Source of the DNA: Nocardia rhizosphaerihabitans
GTDB lineage: Bacteria; Actinomycetota; Actinomycetes; Mycobacteriales; Mycobacteriaceae
Direction of reading: 5' to 3'
Length of the DNA: 64,000 nucleotides
Assembly (NCBI RefSeq): GCF_014646295.1
Contig: NZ_BMNE01000001.1
Span: 124,001 to 188,000 of the forward strand
The notes under the pieces were generated by a model, which had not been told where the DNA came from, made no database searches, and was given only the letters and a program-made list of their open reading frames with translations. This document shows positions 22,391-31,769 of this stretch, one piece after another (the stretch's first letter is position 1; each line of letters opens with the position of its first letter). The translations under genes were made by a program, and so were the position numbers.

Positions 22391-23338
22391 GTGACACCGA
22401 CCTATGACGACATCGAAGCGGCCGCCGCGCGGATCGACGGACTGGTCCGCCCGGTCAGCGTCGCACCGGCCGCTCCCGGCACCGATCCGCTGTGGTTCGC
22501 GCTGGAGTTCCTGCAGTTCACGGGCTCGTTCAAGGCGCGCGGCGCGCAGAATTTCGTGCGTGCGCACGCCGCGGCGGGGACGCTGCCCGAGGCCGGTGTG
22601 ACGATCGCCTCAGGCGGCAATGCGGGGCTGGCGTGCGCGTGGGCCGCGCGCGAGGCCGGGGTGCCCGCGACGGTATTCCTGCCCGACACCGCGCCCCCGG
22701 TGAAGATCCGTCGATTGCGTGACTACGGCGCCGAGGTGCGACTGATCGGTCCGGAGTACAAGCAGGCGCTGGCGGCATGCCAGGAGTTCGCCGCCACCAG
22801 CGGCGCGCTCTCCTCGCACGCCTTCGACCATCCGCTGATCGCCGCGGGCGCCGGCACGCTGATGCGCGAGATCCACGCGCGGGTGCCCGATCTCGACACC
22901 GTGCTGGTCGCGGTCGGCGGTGGCGGCCTGTTCACCGGAACGGCGATCGCGGCGCAGCACGCGGGAATTCGCACGGTGGCGGTCGAGCCCGCGAACTGCC
23001 GGTCGCTGAACGCGGCGCTCGAGGCGGGCAGGCCCGTGGACGTCACGGTCGACTCGATCGCGGCCGATTCCCTCGGCGCGCCGCATGTCTCGGCGATGGC
23101 GCTGGCCGCCGCACAGCACGAGAGTGTGCGCTCGGTGCTCGTCGGTGACGACCTGATCCGCGCTGCCCGCAGGCAGCTCTGGGACGAGCATCGGATCGCG
23201 GTCGAATACGGTGCGGCCACCGCGCTGGCGGCCCTGCTCGACACCGGGTCGGGGGCGGCCTATCGACCCGAGCCGGGCGAGCGGGTGTGCGTCATCCTGT
23301 GCGGAGCCAATACCGACCCCTCCGACCTGGTCCGCTAG
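22391..23338 (+). CDS. PLP-dependent threonine/serine dehydratase-family (fold II) enzyme
   Basis: A 315-residue type II PLP enzyme. The Schiff-base lysine is K48 in TGSFKARGA, the phosphate loop is SGGNAGLA (about 74-81) and the glycine-rich loop is AVGGGGLF (about 174-181). It lacks the C-terminal ACT regulatory domain of IlvA, so it is a single-domain dehydratase/ammonia-lyase type (serine/threonine dehydratase, or a beta-hydroxyaspartate or racemase relative). GTG at 22391 is used; GTG at 22388 is equally possible. Monocistronic; the 290-bp gap upstream holds no gene. Confidence 0.85.
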   Translation: MTPTYDDIEAAAARIDGLVRPVSVAPAAPGTDPLWFALEFLQFTGSFKARGAQNFVRAHAAAGTLPEAGVTIASGGNAGLACAWAAREAGVPATVFLPDTAPPVKIRRLRDYGAEVRLIGPEYKQALAACQEFAATSGALSSHAFDHPLIAAGAGTLMREIHARVPDLDTVLVAVGGGGLFTGTAIAAQHAGIRTVAVEPANCRSLNAALEAGRPVDVTVDSIAADSLGAPHVSAMALAAAQHESVRSVLVGDDLIRAARRQLWDEHRIAVEYGAATALAALLDTGSGAAYRPEPGERVCVILCGANTDPSDLVR

Positions 23339-23362
23339 GCGGTTCAGCGCGGTCTCGGCCTG

Positions 23363-24217
23363 TCAGCGGACCAGTTCGTTCTTGGTGGCGTAGTTGGTCA
23401 TCGCCGAGTTGAGGCCGCGCATGGCGAGGGTGTAGCCGAAGGGGAAGTAGCGCTGGCCCCAGTGGGCGAGGTGGATGTCGCGGGAGGTGTAGACCCAGTA
23501 CCGGTTGCGCTCGACGCCCTTGACGACGGCGGCGGCGGCCTGCTCGGGGGTGACGGCGTGGCGCAGGAACAGGCTCATCGCCTTCTGCAGGGCGGCGCTG
23601 TCGCGGTCGACGCCGGCGATGTCGAGGCTGTCGACCATCGGGGTCGCCATCGCACCGGGACAGACCAGGCTGACGCCGATCTTGTGGCGGCGCAGATCGA
23701 ATCGCAGGACCTCCGAGACGCCACGCAGGCCGAACTTGGTGGCGCTGTAGGGCGCGTGCCAGGGCAGTCCGAACAGGCCCGCCGCGGAGGAGACGTTCAC
23801 CAGATGGCCGCCGCGCTTGGCCGCGATCATCGGCGGGACGAACTCCTCGATGACGTGGATCGGGCCCATCAGGTTGATGTCGACGGTGCGGCGCCACTGC
23901 TGGTGGGTGAGCTTGTCGACGGTGCCCCAGGTGGCGATGCCCGCGACGTTCATGACGATGTCGACGTGGCGCACCGCTTCGAAGGTGTGCGCGGCCAGGC
24001 CGACGACAGCGGAATGGTCGCTGACGTCGGCGGCGTGGGCCAGATGCACCGTCGCACCCGCGGCGCGCAGTTCGGCGGCCGTCTCGTCGAGCGCGGCCGC
24101 GGTGATGTCGGTGAGCACGAGGGCAGCGCCCTTGGCGGCGGCCGCGAACGCGGTGGCGCGGCCGAGGCCGCTGGCGGCGCCCGTGATCAGGCAGGTCTTC
24201 CCGTCGAACTTCGTCAT
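23363..24217 (-). CDS. Short-chain dehydrogenase/reductase
   Basis: A 284-residue classical SDR. It has the NAD(P) loop TGAASGLGRA (about 12-21), NVAG, catalytic Ser in NVSSAAG, the YSATK active-site Y-x3-K, and an extended C-terminus (YFPFGYTLAMRGLNSAMTNYATKN). That tail fits mycobacterial SDRs of lipid or steroid metabolism, but the substrate cannot be told. It runs convergent to the dehydratase gene with a 24-nt gap. Confidence 0.88.
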   Translation of the reverse strand: MTKFDGKTCLITGAASGLGRATAFAAAAKGAALVLTDITAAALDETAAELRAAGATVHLAHAADVSDHSAVVGLAAHTFEAVRHVDIVMNVAGIATWGTVDKLTHQQWRRTVDINLMGPIHVIEEFVPPMIAAKRGGHLVNVSSAAGLFGLPWHAPYSATKFGLRGVSEVLRFDLRRHKIGVSLVCPGAMATPMVDSLDIAGVDRDSAALQKAMSLFLRHAVTPEQAAAAVVKGVERNRYWVYTSRDIHLAHWGQRYFPFGYTLAMRGLNSAMTNYATKNELVR

Positions 24218-24251
24218 GGCCCCGACCCTACGGTTTGGTGAACAGATACGT

Positions 24252-24935
24252 CTATGGCCCGGTGCCGATCGCGATGGTGGTCCAGCCGCCGACATGGATC
24301 CGGCTGCCGTCGCGCAGCGCGACCGCGACCTGGGGTGCGATCGGCGCGTCGGCGCCGTCCAGGCTGGTCCCGTTGGTGGAGCCGAGGTCGGTGATGGTGA
24401 GTCCGCCGCCCGGATCCACCTGGATCATCGCATGCGCGCGCGAGACCCCGATGTCGACCGGCGCGATCCCGAGGTCGATCTCGGGCACGATGCCCTGCGA
24501 TGCCGACCGCTTCCCGATCAGGAACTGGTTGCCGCGCAACACGATCCGGCGTTCGGGATAGAAGTCGGGGAAGTCGACCCGCTCGGCGTCGGGACCCTTG
24601 CGCGCACGGACCCGGACGTAGAAATCGCGGTCGGCGAAGACGCGCGCGACCCAGACCGGCGCCGCGCTGTCCGTCGCGTGGACCTCGTCCGGGCCGGGGG
24701 TTCGGAGCACGGTCGGGTCCGCACCGCGGTGCTCGACGGGCGCTGCCTGCGGGGGTGCGGGCAGGGCCGAATCGTGTCCGCAGACCTCGCAGAATCTGCC
24801 GCTGGTCGGTGTGGCGCAGGACGGGCACAGCCGCAGACCGGCCTGATCCGGCGCGGGGGCGCCGTCCAGGGCCGACCCGCACACATCGCAGTAGTCGATC
24901 GACTGCGACAGATGTCCGTCCGCGCAGACCGGCAT
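24252..24935 (-). CDS. Zinc-ribbon/FHA-domain protein
   Basis: 227 residues. Two zinc-ribbon-like pairs open the protein (CDVCG, CPSC ... CEVCGHD, residues about 16-52). A C-terminal FHA domain follows (about 130-225) with the phosphothreonine-binding signature GVSRAHAMIQ and DLGSTNGTSLDG. FHA domains read phosphothreonine. As the last gene of the pknG chain it is a natural partner or substrate of the kinase encoded upstream. It begins 1 nt after the VWA stop. Confidence 0.9.
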   Translation of the reverse strand: MPVCADGHLSQSIDYCDVCGSALDGAPAPDQAGLRLCPSCATPTSGRFCEVCGHDSALPAPPQAAPVEHRGADPTVLRTPGPDEVHATDSAAPVWVARVFADRDFYVRVRARKGPDAERVDFPDFYPERRIVLRGNQFLIGKRSASQGIVPEIDLGIAPVDIGVSRAHAMIQVDPGGGLTITDLGSTNGTSLDGADAPIAPQVAVALRDGSRIHVGGWTTIAIGTGP

Positions 24936-24936
24936 G

Positions 24937-26226
24937 TCAGGAACCCTCCGGCCGGACCCGCGCCGTCTTGGTCGAGCGGATGTCGAGTGCGAGTTCGTCG
25001 GCGGCGGCGACCTCGCCGCGCAGCTTGACCGTGCCGTCGCGGTCGTCGACCTCCACCACGCCGCGCAGCAGCTTGGCGGTGGATTCGTGGCCGGACGCGG
25101 CCGCCAGTTCCACCGCGCGGCGCAGCTTGGCGGTGGCGGTGGTCAGGTCGCCGCTGCGGCGCGCCGCCAGACCCTCCTGCACGGCCTGGGCCAGTTCGAC
25201 CTGACCGGTGTAGTGGGCGACGCGGGTGCTGATCCGGGTGGACAGCGTGGTGTCGGTGGTCCACACCGCCCGCACAAGGCCCTGTCCGAGGACGTCGTCG
25301 CCTGCCAGCACGCTGAGTCTCGCGGCCAGCTTCTCGCGGCCGGGCGCGGCCGGTTCCAGTTCGATCTGCACGTGGTATTCGCGTTCCTCGGCCGCCCAGG
25401 ACGACAGCGGGTACTCCCCCACCTGCGGGCCGGTGTCGACGCGGCGCGCGGTCAGGTCTTCCAGGACCGGCGAGACCTGCTTGACCATCCGGACCCGCGC
25501 GCCCGCCGGGGTCCATACCTTCAAGGTCAGTTCGGGGATCACGCGGGCCACCGAGGAGCGCATCATCTTCGCGAAGTCGGCGGCCAGGTCCTTGGGGTCG
25601 GCCACCATGTCGGCGTCGCCGGACAGCTTCGAGGAGATCTTGTGCAGGTCGGCGGCCATCCAGTCGTCGCCGACACCGCGGCAGTCGCAGACGAAAAGGC
25701 CTTCGGCGCGGTCGAGTTCGGTGGTCAGCTGCTCCGGTGACTCGTGTTCGTTCTTGCCGTCGGTGAGCAGGATGGCATGCGCCTGCGCGCCGGGGTGCGC
25801 GGCGGCGACCTGGCGGGCCAGTGCCAGCCAGGAACCCATCGCGGTGCCGCCGTCGGGCCGCAGCCGGTCCAGTGCCCGGCGCGCGGCGCTGCGGTTGCCG
25901 CGGTCGGCGGGAGCCGACATGCCCTTGGTGGGGTAGATCATCCTGGCCTGCTCGGTGCCCTCGATGATCGCGAACGCGGTGCCGTCGGGGATCTCGTCGA
26001 GAGCGGTGCGGGTGGCGTTGCGCGCGTTCTCGAACTTGCGCTTGTTGCCCATCGAGCCGGAGCAGTCGATGATCAGGATCTCCAGCCGCGGTGGCGGAGT
26101 CGCGGCGACGGCGAGCTCGGGGCCGGTGGTCACCGTGAGTACCGCGTCCACCACACTCGCCCCTTCGGCGAGGAACTCGTTCTGGTCGACGGCGATCGAA
26201 ATACCTTCGGTCCCTGTAGAACTCAT
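24937..26226 (-). CDS. VWA-domain protein of the PknG/PP2C/FHA module
   Basis: 429 residues. The von Willebrand A domain (about 35-215) has the MIDAS motif DCSGSMGNK, a later TAMGS threonine and LLTDGKNEHE. A beta-rich domain and C-terminal helices follow, with ARRSGDLTTATAKLRRAVELA-type pairing. No signal peptide, so it is cytoplasmic. The start ATG overlaps the PP2C stop (ATGA). VWA proteins with PP2C, STPK and FHA neighbours recur in actinobacteria as signalling cassettes; the ligand is unknown. Confidence 0.88.
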   Translation of the reverse strand: MSSTGTEGISIAVDQNEFLAEGASVVDAVLTVTTGPELAVAATPPPRLEILIIDCSGSMGNKRKFENARNATRTALDEIPDGTAFAIIEGTEQARMIYPTKGMSAPADRGNRSAARRALDRLRPDGGTAMGSWLALARQVAAAHPGAQAHAILLTDGKNEHESPEQLTTELDRAEGLFVCDCRGVGDDWMAADLHKISSKLSGDADMVADPKDLAADFAKMMRSSVARVIPELTLKVWTPAGARVRMVKQVSPVLEDLTARRVDTGPQVGEYPLSSWAAEEREYHVQIELEPAAPGREKLAARLSVLAGDDVLGQGLVRAVWTTDTTLSTRISTRVAHYTGQVELAQAVQEGLAARRSGDLTTATAKLRRAVELAAASGHESTAKLLRGVVEVDDRDGTVKLRGEVAAADELALDIRSTKTARVRPEGS

Positions 26227-27239
26227 GACACTCCTGGATCGGGCGATACGGCGCCGGGCGCGGGCACCGGGGCCAGCGCGACCGTGATGTTGTCGCTGCC
26301 GCCGCTGTTCAAGGCGAAGTCGGCGAGCGCGCGGGCAGCGGCCTGCGGTGAGGTCTCGACGGTGAAGCCGGCGAGGGCGACGGCGTCGGGCAGGTAGTTC
26401 CACAGGCCGTCGCTGCACAGCAGCAGGGTGCCCGGTTCGGTGGCGACCATGCGCTGCAGGCAGTGCGCCGACCACGGCGCTTCCCCGCCGTCGGCGCCGA
26501 GCCAGCGCAGCAGGGTGTGCGCGCGGGGGTCGTGCATGGCGGCTTCCTCGTCGAGGGCGCCCGCGTCGACGAGGGCCTGGGCCCAGGAGTCGTCGACGCT
26601 GAGCCTGCGCGAGGCGGTGGGATCGCCCGCGGCGAGCCAGAAGGCGCGGCTGTCACCGACATTGGCGACGGTGATCTCGGTGCCCTCGGGGGTCTCGCGC
26701 ACGATCGCCGACACATACGTGCACGAGGGCGCGTATTCGCTCGAGCGCGACATTCCGCGCACGGCCGCGGTCGCGGTCGCCAGGCCCGCCATCGCGCTGT
26801 CCTGCGCGGAGCGGCCGTCGGCGAGTGCGGCCAGTGCCGCGTCGACACCGGCCCTGGCCGCGGTGCCGGAGGCGGCCTGCGGGTCCTGGGAGGTGGACAC
26901 GCCGTCGCTGACCACGATGACGCGCGTGCCGTCGCCGTCACGGACGGCCGCGGCGACGGCGTCCTCGTTGCGGGAGTGACTGATTCCGCGGTCGGTGAGG
27001 ATGTACACCGCGCCGAGATCGTCCTCGAATCGGTCGGGAACCGGTTTCGGGCTGCCGCACTGTACGCAGCGGCCGCCCTCGTAGCGTCGTTCCCCACAGG
27101 TCGAGCACTGCGGCACCGTGGCCGGATCGTGGATCGGCAGCGCGGCTTTGCGCACGCCGAGTTCGCGCCCGCACCCCTCGCAGAAGCGGTGCCCCGCCCT
27201 GGCCGATCCCGCGCAGTCCGGACAACCGGGCGCGCTCAC
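26223..27239 (-). CDS. PP2C-type Ser/Thr phosphatase with N-terminal zinc ribbons
   Basis: 338 residues. The first 65 residues hold two zinc-ribbon pairs (CPDC ... CEGCGRE; CSTCGERR ... CVQCGSP). The PP2C metal-binding motifs follow: VVSDGVST, NVGDSRAFW, LLCSDGLWNY and GGSDNITVAL. It should remove phosphates placed by the PknG-like kinase. GTG start overlapping the kinase stop (GTGA). Confidence 0.93.
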   Translation of the reverse strand: MSAPGCPDCAGSARAGHRFCEGCGRELGVRKAALPIHDPATVPQCSTCGERRYEGGRCVQCGSPKPVPDRFEDDLGAVYILTDRGISHSRNEDAVAAAVRDGDGTRVIVVSDGVSTSQDPQAASGTAARAGVDAALAALADGRSAQDSAMAGLATATAAVRGMSRSSEYAPSCTYVSAIVRETPEGTEITVANVGDSRAFWLAAGDPTASRRLSVDDSWAQALVDAGALDEEAAMHDPRAHTLLRWLGADGGEAPWSAHCLQRMVATEPGTLLLCSDGLWNYLPDAVALAGFTVETSPQAAARALADFALNSGGSDNITVALAPVPAPGAVSPDPGVS

Positions 27240-29629
27240 AGCGTGGTCCTCGGCCGCACCGCGTTCGCCTGATCCACCAGCACGAACCGGGTCCACATGT
27301 CGTCGGCTTCCCGCGCCAATGTCCGCAAGCATCGTTCCAACCCCGTCCGCACTCCCTGCTCGGTGAATTCCACGTCCAACAGCTTGCCTGCCGCGCTCGG
27401 TCGCTGTCCCGACCGGATCCAGTTCAGTGCCGCCTCCAGCACATGCATGCGTACCTGGGCGGTGCGGGCGCGCGAGTCCAGGCTCAGCCGTTCGACGCGC
27501 TCACCCGCCTCGCGCAGCAGTGTCTCGTCCAGGTCGGCCGGGTCTCGGCGCGCCAGCAGGGTTTCGACGGCGGAGACTCTGGCCTCGGTGAACATCGACG
27601 AGGTGCGGTCCACCTGGTCGAGGACTGTCACCGCGCCGGTCCGGTCGCCTGCCGCGCGGCGCAGGCGGGCGGCGCCGAAGGCAGCGGAGAGGTAGGTGTG
27701 GTCGGTGCGCCACACCAGCTCGTAGAGGGCGAGCGCGCGGCGCAGATCGGCCTCGTCGCCCTCGGCGCCGAGTTCCAGCGCGGCCGCCAACGCGAGTTTG
27801 GGGGCGGGCTCGCCGGGCAGTGCGGCGTACACGGCCTCGAAATCGGCTGCGGCGGAGGCGTGGTCGCCGGTCAGCAAGGCGGCCTGGGCGCGGTACCAGA
27901 CCCGGCGCCAGTCGTACTCCAGCTCCTCGGCCAGTGCGTCGAGGCGGGACAGGGCGGCCTCCGGTTCGCCTGCTTCCAGTTCGGCGCGCACGAGGCGCAG
28001 CGGAATCTCCACCGACTCACCGGATCCGGTGACCACCGCGCGCAGACCGGCGGTCAGCGCCGCTTCCAGTTCCGCGGGGGTCGCCGCGTCGGTGGTGGCC
28101 AGCAGTGCGGCGCCGCTGTCGCCCGGATCGACCAGCGGGGCGGGCAGGCCGGTGATGAGCGCGGCGGGTTCCGGTGTGGTGCTGTCGATACCGAAGACCG
28201 CGCGGGCCGGGCCGAACGAGCTCGACATGCCGGGGCGCGGGATGCCGTCGCCGGTGGCCAGCACCTCCCGCAGCACGCCGGTGAGCTGGTCGGCCATCTC
28301 CGACATCGAGCCGAAGCGGGCCAGCGGCTCGTCGTCGGTGGCCCGCAGCAGGAACCGATGCAGCGAATCATGCTGGGCGAGAATGGGTTCGGTGTCGGGC
28401 GTCGGCAGTGGGCCGAGCTTGCCGCCGGCCGAAGCCACCCGCATCATCAGCACGGCCAGGGTGCGGCCCGCGGTGTAGACCTCGGTAGCCACGGTGGGGC
28501 CGGTCTCGGCGATCTCGGGCGCCTGATAGCCCAGGGTGCCGTAGATCGGGCTGGTGCGGTCGTCCATCGAGATGACGGCGCCGAGGTCGATCAGCTCGAG
28601 CCGCTCCTCGGTCTGCATCACGTTGTCGGGCTTGAAATCGCAGTACGCCCAGCCGCGGGCGTGCAGATAGCCCAGCGCGGGCAGCATTTCCAGCACGTAG
28701 GCGATGGCCTGGGCGGGCGGCAGGTAGCTGTCGTGCTCGGCGCGGTGTTTGCGCAGGATCTGCTTGAGCGAGGTGCCGCCGACGTAGGCCATGACGATGT
28801 AGCCGACCGGCTCGCCGTCGGCGTCGGCGTGTTCGGTGAAGTTGTGGATCTTGACGATGTTGGGGTGGTCGACCTCGGCCAGGAACCGCCGCTCGGCCAG
28901 TGCCGCCGCCAGCGCGTCGCTGTCGCCGGTGTCGATGAGGCCCTTGAGGACCACCCAGCGCTTGTTGACCCGGTGGTCGACGGCAAGGTAGATCCAGCCG
29001 AGACCGCCGTGTGCGAGCGCACCCGCCACCTCGTATTGCCCGCCCACCAGATCGCCTGCGCGCAACCGGGGCACGAACGAATAGCGGGTGCCGCAGTGCG
29101 GGCAGAACCCGGAGGTGCGACCGGGCACGCCGTCGTGGCTGCGGCCGACCGGCTTGTCGCACTTGCCGCAGAAGCGATCGGATTCGGGGACCTGCGGGTC
29201 GGTGAGCACCGCCGTGGCCGGGTCGACGCGCGGCACCGGCGGCACCTCGACCAGGCCCGCGCCGAGCCTGCCGCGCGCGGCAGAGCGGGCCGAACCGGAG
29301 CGGTGGGTGCGCACCGAGCGGCTCGACGTGCGGCCGCTGGCGCTGACGGTCGGCGCGGACGGGCTGTACACGGCGGTCGCGGTCGGGGCGGTGCCGCAGG
29401 TTTCGCAGTAGCCGTCGGCGATCGTTCCGCCGCAACCGGGTTCGGCGCACACGCCGGGCGCTGGTGGCGGGGTGCCGTTGCGTGGCTGTGCGGTGGTGCG
29501 CGAGGACCGGCCGCCGTTGGCCGCGGGCGCCGGGGTCGGCGGTGGCGCGCTCGCCACGGGGGCGGTGCCGCAGACGGCGCAGTAGCCGTCTTCGACGGCG
29601 CCGCCGCACCCCGGTTCACTACATGTCAT
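27236..29629 (-). CDS. pknG: PknG-like Ser/Thr protein kinase with extra zinc ribbons
   Basis: 797 residues. Two CSEPGCGG/CAEPGCGG-type zinc ribbons occupy about 1-90, then the PknG rubredoxin-like CGKCDK ... CPHCG (about 155-183). The kinase domain (about 197-450) has the ATP lysine in WVVLKGL, catalytic CDFKPDN and metal-binding DLGAV. A TPR-rich C-terminal part follows (about 500-797). PknG in mycobacteria controls 2-oxoglutarate dehydrogenase through GarA/OdhI in response to amino-acid sensing by GlnH-GlnX. The two added N-terminal ribbons match those on the neighbouring phosphatase and FHA protein. Confidence 0.94.
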   Translation of the reverse strand: MTCSEPGCGGAVEDGYCAVCGTAPVASAPPPTPAPAANGGRSSRTTAQPRNGTPPPAPGVCAEPGCGGTIADGYCETCGTAPTATAVYSPSAPTVSASGRTSSRSVRTHRSGSARSAARGRLGAGLVEVPPVPRVDPATAVLTDPQVPESDRFCGKCDKPVGRSHDGVPGRTSGFCPHCGTRYSFVPRLRAGDLVGGQYEVAGALAHGGLGWIYLAVDHRVNKRWVVLKGLIDTGDSDALAAALAERRFLAEVDHPNIVKIHNFTEHADADGEPVGYIVMAYVGGTSLKQILRKHRAEHDSYLPPAQAIAYVLEMLPALGYLHARGWAYCDFKPDNVMQTEERLELIDLGAVISMDDRTSPIYGTLGYQAPEIAETGPTVATEVYTAGRTLAVLMMRVASAGGKLGPLPTPDTEPILAQHDSLHRFLLRATDDEPLARFGSMSEMADQLTGVLREVLATGDGIPRPGMSSSFGPARAVFGIDSTTPEPAALITGLPAPLVDPGDSGAALLATTDAATPAELEAALTAGLRAVVTGSGESVEIPLRLVRAELEAGEPEAALSRLDALAEELEYDWRRVWYRAQAALLTGDHASAAADFEAVYAALPGEPAPKLALAAALELGAEGDEADLRRALALYELVWRTDHTYLSAAFGAARLRRAAGDRTGAVTVLDQVDRTSSMFTEARVSAVETLLARRDPADLDETLLREAGERVERLSLDSRARTAQVRMHVLEAALNWIRSGQRPSAAGKLLDVEFTEQGVRTGLERCLRTLAREADDMWTRFVLVDQANAVRPRTTL

Positions 29630-30798
29630 GCTGTCCGCCCCGCTTTCTCCCCGATGATCGAACGATAGTCCGCGACCGCCCGGGTGACAGCGGCCAGATC
29701 GCATGGTGTCCGGCTGAGCAGTCCCGCGGCGATGCGGTCGGCGGCGAGCACGTCGCGGTTCTCGCTGAGGCCAAGACGTGCCGCCTTGGCGCGGTAGGCG
29801 GTCAGCCTGCCGCGGAGCTCGGCCCGCCGGTCCAGCAGTCCGCGCGCCAATTCTTCTCTCCGCATTGCGGTTTCGCCTGCCTGGGTGGCGCGTGCGCGCA
29901 AGGCCAGGAGGTATTCCACCGTCGGGCGGGTGGGGTGCGGGCCGAGCGTGTCGAGCTCGCCGCGCAGCCGCGCAGCCGGTTCGCCGCCACCGGGTAGTTC
30001 GCCCGTGGTGACTTTGTGTTCGGCCTGCGCGACGGTGTCGTCGGCGCGGCGCTGCAGCTCGTCGAGTCCGGTCAGTTGCCTGCGCAGGGTCTCGACCGCG
30101 CCGGGCAGATCGGCCGCGACGGCGAGATGTTCGGCATGGCGGGCCGATTCGGTCTCGACCAGTGCGGTGAGCGCGGCGAGTGCGGCGGCGACCTCACCCG
30201 GCGCGAAACCGAGCGGGTCCGTTCCCGCCCGGCTCAACAGCGCCGTCAGCGGCTCGGCGGCCGCGTCCAGCGCGCCGTGCGCCCGCTCGACGCGCTGCTG
30301 CAGCGGGGCGAGCGCGCCGATGACCTGCCGGTCCACCGCCTCGACCTGTTCGGCGAACGGCGCGACGAAGGCGAACGCGGCGCGCATGCGGTCCAGCGAA
30401 TCCGCGATGCCGACGGTCACGATCGTTTCGGCGGCTCCGGTGAGTCCACGCTGCGCCAACGGAATCGGGATGCGGGCGATCTCATGCGGGCGGCCGCGCA
30501 GCAGTTCGGTGAGGCGGGCGCGGGCGCGATCGTCGACCCGGCCACGACCGCCGCGGACTTGCTCGGCCTCGGCCACGATGGCGCGCACCCGGCCCAGGTC
30601 CTCCCAGAGTTCGCCGAGCGCCTTCTCGACCGGCGCCCAGCGCCGCGCGGTCTCCCCCGTCGGCGGATACCGGCGGACCAGGGCCAGGCCGGGGTGGCGG
30701 TCCAGCTCCAGCAGCGTGGTCGTCACAGTCGCCAATTCCGCTGTGCGCGCCGCCAGTTCACGATCGATCTCGACGATGCCGAGCATCGGCCAGGTCAT
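29626..30798 (-). CDS. Conserved helical protein of the pknG-glnH operon, function unknown
   Basis: 390 residues, almost entirely alpha-helical with coiled-coil character (EIDRELAARTAELATVTTTLLELDR at the start; long Ala/Leu/Glu/Arg heptads through the middle). No membrane helix, no signal and no catalytic motif. It overlaps both neighbours by 4 nt, so it is made in step with GlnH and PknG. A scaffold linking the membrane sensor to the kinase is plausible (inference). Confidence 0.75.
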   Translation of the reverse strand: MTWPMLGIVEIDRELAARTAELATVTTTLLELDRHPGLALVRRYPPTGETARRWAPVEKALGELWEDLGRVRAIVAEAEQVRGGRGRVDDRARARLTELLRGRPHEIARIPIPLAQRGLTGAAETIVTVGIADSLDRMRAAFAFVAPFAEQVEAVDRQVIGALAPLQQRVERAHGALDAAAEPLTALLSRAGTDPLGFAPGEVAAALAALTALVETESARHAEHLAVAADLPGAVETLRRQLTGLDELQRRADDTVAQAEHKVTTGELPGGGEPAARLRGELDTLGPHPTRPTVEYLLALRARATQAGETAMRREELARGLLDRRAELRGRLTAYRAKAARLGLSENRDVLAADRIAAGLLSRTPCDLAAVTRAVADYRSIIGEKAGRTA

Positions 30799-31769
30799 CC
30801 CGCGTACCGGGGCACCGGCGGGCCCTGCGACGGGCCGAGTACCGCCAGGTGCTGCTGGTAGATCCGCTGCCAGGTGCCGTCGGCGCGGGCGCGGTCGAGC
30901 ACGCCGTTGACGAACCGGACCAGGTCGTCGGTGCCCTTCGGGACGCCGACCGCGTAGGCGCCGGCGCCGATCGGGTCGCCGACCAGCTCCAGGTTGCGGT
31001 CCTGGGCAACCAATCCGGCGAGGATCGGCTCGTCGCCGCTGATCGCGTCGACCGTGCCCTGCTGCAGGGCCACCAGGCAGTCGGTCCAGTTGGTCACGCC
31101 GAGCACACTGGGCGGCGTCGGCAGCGAGAACAGCGGCGCGGCGGCCGTGGTGCCCTTGGTGACACACACCCGCTTGCCCGCCAGACCAGCGGCGTTGGTG
31201 ATCCCCGCGCCCTTCGGGGCGGCGATGCGTTGCGCCGCACGGTAATAGACGCTGGAGAAGTCGACATCGCGTCGTCGTTCGCAGGTTGCCGAGAAGGTGC
31301 GCACGATCATGTCGACCTTCTTCTCCTGCAGCAGCGGGATCCGGTCGGCGGCGGCGACGGAGCGCAGTTCGATCTTGTCGGGATCGCCGAAGAGGTCGCG
31401 CGCGATCTCCCGCGCCAGGTCGATGTCGAAGCCTTCCAGCCGTCCGGTGGACGGATTGCGGAACCCGAACATGTAGGTGTTCTGATCGACGCCGACCCGC
31501 AGCCTGCCGTTCGCGACGATCACGGCCATCGACGACCCGGCGGGCATCGCGCCGGGCCGCGGTTGACTCGTCGGCGCCAACGTCGCCTCGGTATCGCAGG
31601 CACCGGTGCCTTCCGCGGCAGGCGCCGAGGTGATGGCCTCCGCACCGGGCAGCGGCGGCGCGACCGCGGTCGCCGGAATCGTCGACGGCTCCGGCGCGCC
31701 ACCACAACCGGCGACCAACACGACCGCCGCGGCCAGCGCCGCCATCAGCAAGGGACGCCGCGTGCTCAT
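30795..31769 (-). CDS. glnH: GlnH-like lipoprotein amino-acid-binding sensor
   Basis: 324 residues. The signal peptide ends in the lipobox VLVAGCGG (about residues 19-26), then a Pro/Ala spacer. A periplasmic-binding-protein type 3 fold follows (about 85-310) with GRLRVGVDQNTYMFGFRNP, GFDIDLAREIA, LQEKKVDMIV and DAISGDEPIL. In mycobacteria GlnH binds Asp/Glu and signals through GlnX to PknG. AAGGAA upstream and the 4-nt overlap with glnX fix the start. Confidence 0.92.
   Translation of the reverse strand: MSTRRPLLMAALAAAVVLVAGCGGAPEPSTIPATAVAPPLPGAEAITSAPAAEGTGACDTEATLAPTSQPRPGAMPAGSSMAVIVANGRLRVGVDQNTYMFGFRNPSTGRLEGFDIDLAREIARDLFGDPDKIELRSVAAADRIPLLQEKKVDMIVRTFSATCERRRDVDFSSVYYRAAQRIAAPKGAGITNAAGLAGKRVCVTKGTTAAAPLFSLPTPPSVLGVTNWTDCLVALQQGTVDAISGDEPILAGLVAQDRNLELVGDPIGAGAYAVGVPKGTDDLVRFVNGVLDRARADGTWQRIYQQHLAVLGPSQGPPVPRYAG

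Noticed and set aside
27443..29668. 741-codon plus-strand open frame
   Set aside because: Antisense shadow of pknG; low-complexity Gly/Arg/His composition with no domain.
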